This document shows positions 6,861 to 15,346 of a stretch of 64,000 nt of DNA, in pieces. The translations under genes were made by a program, and so were the position numbers. The DNA comes from DATEOR01 sp046733475 (GTDB taxonomy: Bacteria > Actinomycetota > Thermoleophilia > Gaiellales > Gaiellaceae), in the NCBI GenBank assembly GCA_046733475.1, contig JBKPPF010000015.1, forward strand, positions 1 through 64,000, written 5' to 3'. The notes beneath the pieces were generated by a model that worked only from the letters and a program-made list of their open reading frames with translations, was not told the origin of the DNA and ran no database searches. How positions within the stretch are numbered: position 1 is the first letter of the stretch; each line of letters begins with the position of its first letter.

Positions 6861-9160
6861 ACGGCCAGGGAGCGGAGGCTCAGCGCGCCGCGAACGCGGC
6901 TCGTCATGTTGATGCGGTTGCGGATGTCGCCGCGCACCCGCCGTAGCTCACGCCGGGCGCGAACGAGCTCGACGCGCGCCTGGTCGGGCGGACCGAAGCG
7001 GGCGATGGTCGCGGCCCGGACGAACGGGCCCGCGTCGACGGCGAAGTACCTCTCGACGAGCTCTCCCAGTTCGCCGAGCGTCGCGCTCGCGGGCACGTCC
7101 ATGCCCTGGTCGGCCAGATAGGCCATGAGGTCGCGCCTGCAGGCTCCGGCGAGCTCGCGGGGATCACGCCCAGTGAAGCGAAGCGTCCGCCGCACCGTCT
7201 TCAAGCCGATGACGACGAGGGCGGCGGCCGCGAGGACGAGGAAGGCTAGGACAACGATGCTCGGGCCCTTTTCCCGGACGACACCGCCAACCGCGCCGCC
7301 GCCGCGCGAGTTGCCGATTCCGGATGCCTCCTGGTTAGGCCGGCCCTCCTGATTCCGGATCCTATTGATCGTGTCGCTCGTACCACGCCCCCCCGGGCCG
7401 AAGACGTCGCTGAGGTTCTCCTGGGTGAAGGTAGGGCTCGTTAACGAGTAGCGCGCGGCGAGCGTTCCGCGGCCAGGCGTCGGATCGAACGGGATCCAGC
7501 CCCAGCCCGGGAAGTAGACCTCGACCCAGTCATGCGCCTCGTGATCCGTCACGGTCCACTCGTGCGAATCGGCGTCGTAGCTCCCGCTCGTGAAGCCGGC
7601 TGCCACCCGTGCTGGGATACCGAGGTAGCGGAGCATGAGCGCCATCGCACCGGCGAAATGCTGGCAATAGCCGCGCTTGGTCTGCGTGACGAACTGGACG
7701 AGCGCCGGCTGGTTCGGCGCGGGCACGGGCGGCTGCTCGTCGTAGACGAAGCCGCCGAGCGACGGCTGGCGGAACCAGGCTTCGAGCGCCGCGGCCGCTG
7801 CGTACGGTGACGGGGCACCTTGGACGACCTGCTTCGCAGCGTCGTAGAGCGCGCGGTTCTGCTGCATGAGCGGGTCGTCGTCGAAGCGCGCATCGAAGAA
7901 GACTTTCATGAGGAGATCGCGGTCCGGCGTACCGAACTTCGGAACCGCCGCCGTCTGGATCACCTCGAGATACCGCTCGACCGACTCCGGATAGTTCGTC
8001 CCGGTCTGCCCGAGCTCCCTGGGCGTGGGCTGCGGGGTGTAACTCCAGACCGTGTAGGTCTGGTCGCGCTGCAGGGAGCGGGAGAGGACGACGATGTCGC
8101 CGCCCTGGTCCTGGAAGGTCGCATCCGAGGGCGGGTCCCAGCGCATCGGCTGCGCCGAGGCGACCAGGTGGTTGTCCTTGAGCGCCTCCACAGTCACGTC
8201 CTGTTTGACCCAGTTGGCCTGGTTGCGCGCCGCCGCCGGGAGCAGCGCGAGGCTGTTGGAATCGATCTGGTTCGAGTCCGCCTCGGTGTTCAGGTCGAGG
8301 GACTCCTGCCAGCCCGTCCCCGTGTAGTCGTCGAGGGTCGTGGCGCGCCAGTAGAGGTTTCGCTTCGGGCCCTCCGTCTTGACCTTCAGCACCGTCGTCT
8401 TCTTCTTTGGGAAGTGGATGCCGAGGTAGTGCGAGTTCCAGACGTAGCGGACGCCGACGGGGTCGTCAGGCTGGTCGTAGGGATCCCACCGCTGCCACGT
8501 GAGGAACGCCCCCTTGGCGACGGAGCTGGACATCGAGGCGACCGCCGCGACCACGACCAGCGCAAGCGCCACCGCGAACCCCTGCGCGAGACCCCGCGCG
8601 GGATTCATGCCGCTTCGGAGGAGGAAGAGCACCGCCAGCACACCGGCCAGAGCGAGCGCGCCGACGAGGAGCGGGCGCGAACCGGGCACCAGGGTCGTGG
8701 GCCACCCGACGCCGACGACGAGAACGACGGCAGCGCCGATCGGGCGCCGGGCCGCGATGAGGATTCCTGCGGCGAGCGCGAACCCGAAGATCGCCAGGAG
8801 GATGTCCGCATGCATCAGCGGGAAGTCGCTCCGTCGGAAAGGAAGCGTCGTGTCGTAGAAGTTCAGGAAGCCGTCCCGGAACGACCCGAGCACGGGGCCG
8901 AAGAAGTCGTGCTCACCCCCCGGGCGCGCCTCCGTTAGGGACGCGTGGAAGACTTCCGCGCAGGCGGCCATAGTCACGGCGACAGTGAGCACTGCGGTCC
9001 AGGCCCGTCGCGCGCCGACGGCGACCGCGAACGTCGGCACGAATGCCAGGGCGAGCATGAGCAAGACTCGTCCGAACGGCAGTCCGCCCGTCTCGAGACG
9101 GAGCCAGGCGCCGGCGATGAGGGCACCGGAGAGCGCGAAGAGGAGGCTCGTCCTAGCCAA
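6857..9160 (-). CDS. TgpA-like membrane transglutaminase (DUF3488/transglutaminase core)
   Basis: Membrane protein of 767 residues. About six hydrophobic segments occupy the first 200 residues, then a large extracytoplasmic region with the transglutaminase-like catalytic triad: Cys499 (KRGYCQHFAGAMALML), His543 (DHEAHDWVEVY) and Asp559 (IPFDPTPGRG). Another transmembrane helix follows (IVVLAFLVLAAAALVVIGL), then a cytoplasmic C-terminal helical tail. I chose the TTG at 9160 because GGAGGAG precedes it and it overlaps the DUF58 stop by 8 bp; longer starts lack support. With MoxR and DUF58 upstream this is the conserved MoxR-DUF58-transglutaminase module, thought to act at the cell surface. The substrate is unknown. 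Confidence 0.92.
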   Translation of the reverse strand: MARTSLLFALSGALIAGAWLRLETGGLPFGRVLLMLALAFVPTFAVAVGARRAWTAVLTVAVTMAACAEVFHASLTEARPGGEHDFFGPVLGSFRDGFLNFYDTTLPFRRSDFPLMHADILLAIFGFALAAGILIAARRPIGAAVVLVVGVGWPTTLVPGSRPLLVGALALAGVLAVLFLLRSGMNPARGLAQGFAVALALVVVAAVASMSSSVAKGAFLTWQRWDPYDQPDDPVGVRYVWNSHYLGIHFPKKKTTVLKVKTEGPKRNLYWRATTLDDYTGTGWQESLDLNTEADSNQIDSNSLALLPAAARNQANWVKQDVTVEALKDNHLVASAQPMRWDPPSDATFQDQGGDIVVLSRSLQRDQTYTVWSYTPQPTPRELGQTGTNYPESVERYLEVIQTAAVPKFGTPDRDLLMKVFFDARFDDDPLMQQNRALYDAAKQVVQGAPSPYAAAAALEAWFRQPSLGGFVYDEQPPVPAPNQPALVQFVTQTKRGYCQHFAGAMALMLRYLGIPARVAAGFTSGSYDADSHEWTVTDHEAHDWVEVYFPGWGWIPFDPTPGRGTLAARYSLTSPTFTQENLSDVFGPGGRGTSDTINRIRNQEGRPNQEASGIGNSRGGGAVGGVVREKGPSIVVLAFLVLAAAALVVIGLKTVRRTLRFTGRDPRELAGACRRDLMAYLADQGMDVPASATLGELGELVERYFAVDAGPFVRAATIARFGPPDQARVELVRARRELRRVRGDIRNRINMTSRVRGALSLRSLAV

Positions 9161-10382
9161 CCGCTGCTCCTCCCAGTTGAGCCCCGCCGAGGACGGAGAC
9201 GAGGTCGTCTCCGCGGCGGAGCACGGCGACCGGGACGCCCGCGCGCTCGAGCCGGAGGATCTGTGCGGCGACCCCCGGGTCGCGCTCGGTCGGACCGCCG
9301 GGCACAAAGCTGGCCGGGTCGACGTAGACGAGGGTGGCCGCGTGGCGCTGGAACACACGCTGGGCGAGGCGCTCGGCGAGGCGTGGCGTGAGACTCGCCG
9401 TCACGACGGTGAGCTCGAGGGCCCGGCTCGCCGGGCCGGCCTCGTCCGCGAGGAGCGAGGCGACCGGTGTGGGGCCGTCTGGTTCCACCGCCGCCAGCAT
9501 CTCGAGCGCGCGCAGCCAGTCGCCGTCGAAGGAGTGAACGCGCTGATAGGCGCGCGATGCGCAGTTGACGATCAACGCCGCGCGGCGACCACGGGCCGCA
9601 TTCGCCTTCAAAATCGAGCCAGCTGCCTGCACCTGGAGCTCGAACGTGTTGTCCGGGGCGACGCCGACGATCGCCGCCGCGTCTCCGTCCAGGAGGACGG
9701 CGGTTTCGTCACGCGGCGCGTCCTCGAGCTCCTTGACCATGAGGTGCCCGCGCCTCGCGGTGGTCGGCCAGTGCACGCGCCTGAGTGACTCTCCCTGCTC
9801 GTAATCGCGTACCGAGTGGAGGTCGAAGCCGGTCGGCCGCCGGAGAAGAAGCCTGCGTCCTTCTAGGGCCCGCCCGCCGGAGTCGGAGAAGAGCGCGTCG
9901 AGGTCGACGAGCCGCGGGTAGACGAGGACCGACTCGCCCGCGGGTAGCGGGATTTCGGCCTGCTCGAGGCCGAACGGGTCCTCGAGCACCGCTTTCGCCG
10001 ATTCGATCGGATATCGGCCTCGCGGGACCGCATCGAGGATGTACGAGCCGCGCAGGCGACCGTGGCGGCTGAGAATGACGGTCTGAACCTCGCCGAACTT
10101 CGCGATCTGCTCGATCACCGTGAGCGCACCTGAAGGCATTCGCCCGCCGACGTCGATCTCGAGCCGGACGGGAATGTCGTCCCCGGCGAAATGCTCTCCC
10201 TTGCCCAGCGTGCGGTTCACGCGCATCGGCCGGTTGAGGAGACGCACCCAGAGCGCCGCAGCTGCCACCGCGAGCACGAGGCCCAGCCCGATCGGGTAGA
10301 GCGCCGTCGTCCCGAACGCCCACGCCGCAAGGTAGACCGCGCCGCCGAAAGCGAGGATCCAGCGGCCGCGGTCGGTCAGCAC
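9153..10382 (-). CDS. DUF58 domain protein (MoxR-associated, vWA-like)
   Basis: Protein of 409 residues. Two N-terminal hydrophobic stretches (WILAFGGAVYLAAWAFGTTAL and IGLGLVLAVAAAALWV) anchor it to the membrane. The DUF58 signature RDYEQGESLRRVHWPTTAR lies near residue 200, and the following domain (ETAVLLDGDAAAIVG) resembles the von Willebrand A fold that commonly partners with MoxR ATPases. The GTG at 10382 is chosen because everything upstream is a shadow of the moxR 3' end. It lies between moxR and the transglutaminase gene, so all three probably form one machine. The molecular role is unknown. Confidence 0.9.
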   Translation of the reverse strand: MLTDRGRWILAFGGAVYLAAWAFGTTALYPIGLGLVLAVAAAALWVRLLNRPMRVNRTLGKGEHFAGDDIPVRLEIDVGGRMPSGALTVIEQIAKFGEVQTVILSRHGRLRGSYILDAVPRGRYPIESAKAVLEDPFGLEQAEIPLPAGESVLVYPRLVDLDALFSDSGGRALEGRRLLLRRPTGFDLHSVRDYEQGESLRRVHWPTTARRGHLMVKELEDAPRDETAVLLDGDAAAIVGVAPDNTFELQVQAAGSILKANAARGRRAALIVNCASRAYQRVHSFDGDWLRALEMLAAVEPDGPTPVASLLADEAGPASRALELTVVTASLTPRLAERLAQRVFQRHAATLVYVDPASFVPGGPTERDPGVAAQILRLERAGVPVAVLRRGDDLVSVLGGAQLGGAAVG

Positions 10383-10401
10383 GTCCCGGCGCCTTTGCGG
10401 C

Positions 10402-11376
10402 CTAGACCGGGACCGGCGTCCGCTCGAGGATCGACCGCACGAGATCCTCGGCATCGAGGCCAGACGATCGGGCCTCCGGGGCGAGAATCAAGCGGTGCGC
10501 GAGCACCGTCGGCGCAACCGCCTTGATGTCGTCGGGCTCGACATAGTCGCGGCCCGAGACGAGCGCGCGGGCCTTCGCGACCCTGAGGAGAGCGATTCCT
10601 GCGCGCGGGCTCGCGCCGAGATAGAGGCGGTTGTCCGACCTCGTCTGGCGGAGCAGCGCGACGATGTAGCGGTTGAGACTCTCCTCGACGAAGACGCGCT
10701 TCGCGTCCTCGATCGCGTCGAGAACCTCCTGTGCCGAGGCAACGCACTCGAGCCGGTCGATCGGGGTGTCCGTCGCCTGCTCGGAGAGCATCTGCGCCTC
10801 GTCCGGAAGCGGTGGGTAGCCGATCGCGATGCGCATCGTGAAGCGGTCGAGCTCCGCCTCGGGAAGCGGATACGTGCCCTCGTACTCGATCGGGTTCTGC
10901 GTCGCCATGACCATGAAGGGCGGCGGCAGCTGGTACGACACGCCGTCGATCGTCACCTGACGCTCCTGCATGCATTCGAGGAGCGCGGACTGCGTCTTCG
11001 GCGAGGCGCGGTTGATCTCGTCGACGAGAAGGATGTTCGCGAATACGGGGCCCGGCCGGAACTCGAACTCGTTCGAGCGCTGGTTGAAGACGTTGACGCC
11101 CGTGACGTCCGAGGGCAGAAGGTCAGGGGTGAACTGCAGGCGCGAAAAGGCGCAGTCCACGGACCGCGCGATCGCCTTTGCGAGGCTCGTCTTCCCCACC
11201 CCGGGGAAGTCCTCGATGATCAGGTGACCCTCGGCCAGAAGGCAGAGGACCGAGAACTGCAACGTCTCCTCTGGCGCGTGCATGACGCGCTGAAGATTTG
11301 TGATGACACGATCGGCCAGCTCGGCGGTGCGGCTCGCCTCGAGGCCCGGATCTGCTCCCACAGCCTGCTCGTCCAT
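10402..11376 (-). CDS. MoxR family AAA+ ATPase
   Basis: Protein of 324 residues. Walker A is at 59-64 (FPGVGKTSLAK), Walker B at 115-121 (NILLVDEINRA), sensor 1 in MVMATQNPIEYEGTYPLPEA, and an arginine-rich lid follows. This is the typical MoxR/RavA-type chaperone layout. Such ATPases assemble metal centres or remodel partner complexes, usually with DUF58 or vWA proteins, and a DUF58 gene follows 19 bp downstream. The start lies one base from the coaBC stop, so it is transcribed with the mihF-gmk-rpoZ-coaBC cluster. The remodelled target is not known. Confidence 0.95.
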   Translation of the reverse strand: MDEQAVGADPGLEASRTAELADRVITNLQRVMHAPEETLQFSVLCLLAEGHLIIEDFPGVGKTSLAKAIARSVDCAFSRLQFTPDLLPSDVTGVNVFNQRSNEFEFRPGPVFANILLVDEINRASPKTQSALLECMQERQVTIDGVSYQLPPPFMVMATQNPIEYEGTYPLPEAELDRFTMRIAIGYPPLPDEAQMLSEQATDTPIDRLECVASAQEVLDAIEDAKRVFVEESLNRYIVALLRQTRSDNRLYLGASPRAGIALLRVAKARALVSGRDYVEPDDIKAVAPTVLAHRLILAPEARSSGLDAEDLVRSILERTPVPV

Positions 11377-12534
11377 TCACGCCCCTCCCAGGAGTGCCTC
11401 GACCTCATCGAGGATAGCCACTGCGCATTCCTCCTTGCTTCGCCTGCCTAGCTTCCGTTCGCCGAGTGCCGAGAGGAGGACGATTTCGTTGTCCTCGGAC
11501 TCGAACCCGACGCCGGGTTGAGATACGTCGTTGTAGACGAAAAGGTTCCCGTTCTTGTTGGTGAGCTTTTCGCGGGCGCGCTCGAGCCCGTCCTCCCCGC
11601 CCTCCGCTGCGAAGCCCACGAGTACCTGCCCGTTGTGCTTCCGCCGGCCCAGCTCGGCGAGCACGTCGTCTGTCGGCTGGAGGGTGATCGTCCACGGCTC
11701 CTTGTCTTTCGGGCGCTTGCCGCTTTCCGGATTGCCGGGTCGGTAATCGGAGACGGCGGCGGCCATGACGACGACATCGGCATCCGCGCGCGCGAGCATC
11801 TCCCGCCCGAGGTCGGCCGCGGTCGGGGCGGGCACGACCTCGACGCCCGCCGGCGCCGGGGCGACGCCGTTCGCGTAGACCAGCGTGACGTCGGCGCCGC
11901 GCCGCTTCGCCTCGGCGGCGACGGCGACCCCCATCCGCCCGGACGAGCGGTTGCCCACGAATCGCACGAGGTCGATGGGCTCCCGGGTCCCGCCCGCGGA
12001 GACGACGACCCGCTTGCCCACGAGCGGGCCGGTCTGGCCGAGGAGCTCCTGACAGCGGGCGAAGAGCTCTCCCGGCTCCACCATGCGGCCTGGCCCGTGG
12101 TCGCCCTCGGCGAGCTGCCCTTCCGCCGGTCCGAGCAGCTCGACGCCGCGTTCGGCGAGCGCAGCGGCGTTCGCCTGGGTCGCCGGATGCTCCCACATGC
12201 GGACGTTCATTGCCGGGGCCGCGAGGACGGGGCCGCCGAACGCGAGCCCGAGCTGGGTGAGGACGTTGTCCGCCAGCCCGTGCGCCAACTTCGCGAGCGT
12301 GTTCGCCGAGAGCGGCGCGATCACGAGCAGGTCCGCGTCGACGAGGTGTGGATAGAGGTCCTTCGGCGCCTCGCGCCGCGCAAGCGCCTCGAAGGTGTGC
12401 GCGGCCACGAACCGCTCGGCATCCGGCGTCATGACTGGAGTGACCTCGTGGCCCGCCCGTATGAGGAGTCGGCACAGCTCGCACGCCTTGTAGGCGGCGA
12501 TCCCACCCGTGACTCCAAGAAGAACTCGAGCCAT
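11377..12534 (-). CDS. coaBC: Bifunctional phosphopantothenoylcysteine decarboxylase/phosphopantothenate-cysteine ligase
   Basis: Protein of 385 residues carrying two steps of coenzyme A synthesis. The N-terminal CoaC flavoprotein domain shows LGVTGGIAAYKACELCRLL, the flavin site APLSANTLAKLAHGLADN and the PAMNVRMWEHPATQANAAAL active-site strand. The C-terminal CoaB domain begins with SAGGTREPIDLVRFVGNRSSG and has MAAAVSDYRP and the KDKEP nucleotide loop. In the CoaC substrate clamp the usual Cys (ACGDxGPGRM in E. coli) is Glu (AEGDHGPGRM). I recall that several actinobacterial homologues also lack it. It lies between rpoZ and moxR. Confidence 0.94.
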   Translation of the reverse strand: MARVLLGVTGGIAAYKACELCRLLIRAGHEVTPVMTPDAERFVAAHTFEALARREAPKDLYPHLVDADLLVIAPLSANTLAKLAHGLADNVLTQLGLAFGGPVLAAPAMNVRMWEHPATQANAAALAERGVELLGPAEGQLAEGDHGPGRMVEPGELFARCQELLGQTGPLVGKRVVVSAGGTREPIDLVRFVGNRSSGRMGVAVAAEAKRRGADVTLVYANGVAPAPAGVEVVPAPTAADLGREMLARADADVVVMAAAVSDYRPGNPESGKRPKDKEPWTITLQPTDDVLAELGRRKHNGQVLVGFAAEGGEDGLERAREKLTNKNGNLFVYNDVSQPGVGFESEDNEIVLLSALGERKLGRRSKEECAVAILDEVEALLGGA

Positions 12535-12553
12535 CGCGGCTCCCAGAGGTTGC

Positions 12554-12787
12554 TTAGCCCGGCTGCGAGACTTTGATCTTGCCCTCGCCGATCTCCTCGA
12601 GAGCCATCGTCAGATAGTTCTTCGAGCGAGACTCGACGAGCGGCGGCGGGAAGTCGTCGAACGTTCCCTCACCGAGCTGGTGGTGGTAGTTGTTGATCTG
12701 CCGCGCCCGCTTGGCGGCCGCGATCACGAGGGCGTAGCGCGAGTTGCTCACGTTTTCGAGCAGATCGTCGATTCGTGGATACATCAT
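12554..12787 (-). CDS. rpoZ: RNA polymerase omega subunit
   Basis: Small subunit (77 residues) that helps assemble RNA polymerase and links it to (p)ppGpp signalling in some bacteria. The signature is MYPRIDDLLENVSNSRYALV followed by AAAKRARQINNYHH, close to the family consensus. Two consecutive ATG codons are possible starts; the first overlaps the gmk stop by 4 bp. The order gmk-rpoZ-coaBC is strongly conserved in Actinomycetota and supports the call. Confidence 0.95.
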   Translation of the reverse strand: MMYPRIDDLLENVSNSRYALVIAAAKRARQINNYHHQLGEGTFDDFPPPLVESRSKNYLTMALEEIGEGKIKVSQPG

Positions 12788-13362
12788 GTGGCGCTCAGTC
12801 TACCTACGTCCGCAGCCTCCCTCGTCACGATCCCGTCAAGCTCTGTGACGGCACGCTCGACGTCGTCGTTCATGACGACGTAGTCGAAGTCGTCGGCCTC
12901 CCGCATCTGCTCCCGCGCGAGCTCGAGCCGCTCGTCGATCTCACCGCTCGACTCGGTCGCGCGCTCGCGGAGCCGGCGCTCGAGCTCGGCGAACGACGGC
13001 GGGGCGATGAAGATCGTGACGGCGGAGGGCTCGGCGTCCCGAACGGCGCGCGCGCCCTTGGTCTCGAGCTCGAGCACGACGCTCTTTCCCGCCGCGTGGA
13101 TCCGAGCCACTTCGGAGCGCAGGGTCCCGTAGCGCTGGCCCGAGACGTAGACGACGTGCTCAAGAAAGTCGCCCCCCTCGATCCGAGCGAGGAACTCCTC
13201 CTCCGTGAGGAAGTAGTAGTCGTGCCCATCCTCCTCGCTCGGCCGCTGCGGACGCGTGGTCGCCGAGATCGCAACCTCCAGGTCGCCGCGACGCTCGATG
13301 AGCGCCCTGATGAGGGTGCCCTTCCCCGCCCCCGACGGACCGGTGACGACGAAGAGCTTCAC
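12784..13362 (-). CDS. gmk: Guanylate kinase
   Basis: Enzyme of 192 residues that phosphorylates GMP to GDP with ATP. The P-loop GPSGAGKGTLIRAL is at residues 8-21. The GMP-binding segment ATTRPQRPSEEDGHDYYFL and the FLEHVVYVSGQRYGT loop follow, then the lid and VVLELETKGARAVRDAEPSA. Length and motif order are normal. It is preceded by mihF at 7 bp and overlaps rpoZ, the standard actinobacterial arrangement. Confidence 0.97.
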   Translation of the reverse strand: MKLFVVTGPSGAGKGTLIRALIERRGDLEVAISATTRPQRPSEEDGHDYYFLTEEEFLARIEGGDFLEHVVYVSGQRYGTLRSEVARIHAAGKSVVLELETKGARAVRDAEPSAVTIFIAPPSFAELERRLRERATESSGEIDERLELAREQMREADDFDYVVMNDDVERAVTELDGIVTREAADVGRLSAT

Positions 13363-13369
13363 GGCCTGC

Positions 13370-13699
13370 CTAGCGGCGCAGGAGGCCGACCAGCTCGGTG
13401 CGCTGGCGCTCGGACAGGCCGCCCACCGTCTTCGACTGGCTGATGCGGCACTGGTTGAGGAAGCGCGCGGCTTTCACACGCCCGAACTTCGGCACGGCCA
13501 TCAGCATGTCGAACACCTTGGCGGTCTCGACGTACGCCGGAGGGCTGCGGAGGATCTGCTCGATCTGAGCGTTGCCGTTCTTCAGATCCTTCTTCAGCTG
13601 GGCTCGCCGGACTCGAATCTCGTTGGCTCGCCGGAGCGCGTCCATCCTCTGATCCAGGGACCGCATGGGTGCCTGGACGGGCGTCTTGGCGCTCTGCAT
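13370..13699 (-). CDS. mihF: Actinobacterial integration host factor (mIHF/sIHF)
   Basis: Nucleoid protein of 109 residues that bends DNA. The helical N-terminal part (LDALRRANEIRVRRAQLKK type) is followed by the helix-two-turn-helix region FDMLMAVPKFGRVKAARFLN and a C-terminal GGLSERQRTELVGLL, which is the diagnostic mIHF pattern with PKFGRVKA. It heads the mihF-gmk-rpoZ-coaBC transcript. A promoter-like TTGAAG-16-TAGAAT ends only 8 bp before the ATG, so the mRNA is probably leaderless or nearly so. Confidence 0.95.
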   Translation of the reverse strand: MQSAKTPVQAPMRSLDQRMDALRRANEIRVRRAQLKKDLKNGNAQIEQILRSPPAYVETAKVFDMLMAVPKFGRVKAARFLNQCRISQSKTVGGLSERQRTELVGLLRR

Positions 13700-13707
13700 G
13701 GCGCGGG

Positions 13708-13735
13708 ATTCTAGCAGCGACGTCTAATGCTTCAA
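13708..13735 (-). promoter_or_regulatory. Probable mihF promoter (near-leaderless), overlapping a palindrome
   Basis: On the minus strand TTGAAG (13735-13730) and TAGAAT (13713-13708) are separated by 16 bp in an AT-richer island. The -10 box ends 8 bp before the mihF ATG, so transcription should start at or next to the ATG. The inverted repeat AATGCTT (13726-13732) / AAGCATT (13759-13765) overlaps the -35 box and could be an operator, possibly for mIHF itself. The promoter is a fair call; the operator is a guess. Confidence 0.5.
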
Positions 13736-13796
13736 GTGTGAATTTTCCGTGCTATTTCAAGCATTTTTGCTGCGCTGGCAACGAACAGTTGCCCCC

Positions 13797-14663
13797 TCAG
13801 GCGACGCGCCGCAGAGGCGTCGGCGGCGGTCCGCCGTGGGCCGCAGCGTAGGCGGCAAGCGGGGTTGCGAAGCCACGAGCGGACGCCTCCTGCTCGAGCT
13901 CTTCACGCACCCGAAGGGGCGCTTCCGGATCGGCGAAGAGCACTGTTCCGAGCGCGAACGCCGACGCACCGGCGGCGATCATCTCGAGCCCATGGGCCCC
14001 GGTTTCCACCCCGCCGGCTCCGACGATCGGCAATCCGGTCTCGCGGTAGGCCGTGAAGACGGCGGCGAGGGCGATCGGGCGCAGCGCCGGGCCCGAGAGA
14101 CCACCGACCCCTGGACCGAGCTTCGGCTCGAGCGTGCGCTCGTCGAGAGCCAGACCACGGATCGTGTTCACGAGTGTGAGCCCGTCCGCACCGGCGCGCG
14201 CCGCGGCGGCTGCGGCGGCCCCGACATCCGGGACCGATGGCGAGAGCTTGGCGTAGAGCGTCTTCGTGGTCGCCGCTCGGGCGCCCGCGACGATCTCCTC
14301 CACCTCTTCCTCCGGCGAGGAAACGTTCGGGCACGACACGTTCAACTCGATCGCTGCGACGGGCTCGTCGTCGAGCCGCGCGCAGAGTTCGGCGTACTCC
14401 CGCGCTGCGAACCCGCCCACAGATACCCACACGGATACTCCGAGATCGAGAAGCCGCGGAAGCGTTCCAGCGAGAAAGCCATCGATCCCGGGGTTGGCAA
14501 GCCCGATCGAGTTGAGCATCCCCAGGTCGGTCTCTGCGATGCGCACCGGCTCGTTGCCCTCGCGAGGAAGCGGGGTGACGGTCTTGGTCACGAAGGCGTC
14601 GAGGCTCTGCGCGACGTCCGGGGCAGTGAGCGCGTCGAGGCAGCCGGAGGCGTTCAGGATCAC
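13797..14663 (-). CDS. pyrD: Dihydroorotate dehydrogenase, class 1B catalytic subunit
   Basis: FMN enzyme of 288 residues oxidising dihydroorotate to orotate in UMP synthesis. It starts VILNASGCLDALT; characteristic pieces are VTKTVTPLPREGNE, GLANPGIDGFL, the ELNVSCPNVSS loop holding the class 1B active-site Cys, and the FMN phosphate site IVGAGGVETGAHGLEMIAAGAS. The Cys base together with a pyrK next door identifies class 1B, which uses NAD through PyrK. The GTG start overlaps the pyrK stop by 4 bp. It is the last gene of the pyr operon. Confidence 0.95.
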   Translation of the reverse strand: MILNASGCLDALTAPDVAQSLDAFVTKTVTPLPREGNEPVRIAETDLGMLNSIGLANPGIDGFLAGTLPRLLDLGVSVWVSVGGFAAREYAELCARLDDEPVAAIELNVSCPNVSSPEEEVEEIVAGARAATTKTLYAKLSPSVPDVGAAAAAAARAGADGLTLVNTIRGLALDERTLEPKLGPGVGGLSGPALRPIALAAVFTAYRETGLPIVGAGGVETGAHGLEMIAAGASAFALGTVLFADPEAPLRVREELEQEASARGFATPLAAYAAAHGGPPPTPLRRVA

Positions 14664-15346
14664 GCGGCGCGCTCCAGGACGGGCCCTTCCACGCAGAGAC
14701 GCTTGAGCTTCCCTCCGATCTCGACAGCGCAGCCGTAGCAGGCGCCATAGCCGCAGGCCATCGGCGCCTCCCAGGCGAGCTGCGCGGCCGGGGCGAGGTC
14801 GGCGACGGCGCGAAGCATCGGCTCCGGTCCGCAGGCGAGGATGTCGTGGCCCGGAGGCATCGCCTGGGTCACGAGCCGCGGCTCGACGACGACCTCGGCG
14901 TTCGGGACGAGCTCCGCCGCCTCGGCATGGGCGTCCGAACGGAAACCGAGCACGGCGGGCGGGCGTCCGAGCCGTTCGGAGAGATACGGAAACGGCGCGA
15001 CACCGATCCCGCCGCCCACGAGCAGCGGCCTCTCCACGTCGAGCCGAAATCCGTTTCCGAGCGGCCCGAGCACGTTGAGGCACTCGCCGCGGACGACGCC
15101 GGTCAGCGCCTTCGTCCCCGGTCCGACCGGGTCGATGAGGAAGCCGAGCTCCGTGCGGGTCGCGAGCGAGAGGCTCATCGGCCGGGGCAGCAGGCGCCCG
15201 GGCGGGGCGAGCATGAAGAACTGGCCCGGGATTCCGGACTCGAGGCGGCCCCGCTTGAGACGGAGGAGATGGTACGGGCCGACGTCTTCGACCCGGACGA
15301 CGTCAAGCAGTTCTCTTCGCAACTCGCTCCTGGAGAGACAGGGCAT
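14660..15346 (-). CDS. pyrK: Dihydroorotate dehydrogenase electron-transfer subunit PyrK
   Basis: Iron-sulfur flavoprotein of 228 residues passing electrons from PyrD to NAD. It has an N-terminal FAD domain with LLPRPMSLSL (FAD-binding RxxS type), an NAD domain with VGGGIGVAPFPYLSERL, and a C-terminal 2Fe-2S cluster with the spacing C-x4-C-x2-C-x11-C in MACGYGACYGCAVEIGG…C. The ATG at 15346 gives the standard length but overlaps the carB 3' end by 44 bp; a later start is possible. It is in the operon between carB and pyrD. Confidence 0.92.
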   Translation of the reverse strand: MPCLSRSELRRELLDVVRVEDVGPYHLLRLKRGRLESGIPGQFFMLAPPGRLLPRPMSLSLATRTELGFLIDPVGPGTKALTGVVRGECLNVLGPLGNGFRLDVERPLLVGGGIGVAPFPYLSERLGRPPAVLGFRSDAHAEAAELVPNAEVVVEPRLVTQAMPPGHDILACGPEPMLRAVADLAPAAQLAWEAPMACGYGACYGCAVEIGGKLKRLCVEGPVLERAA

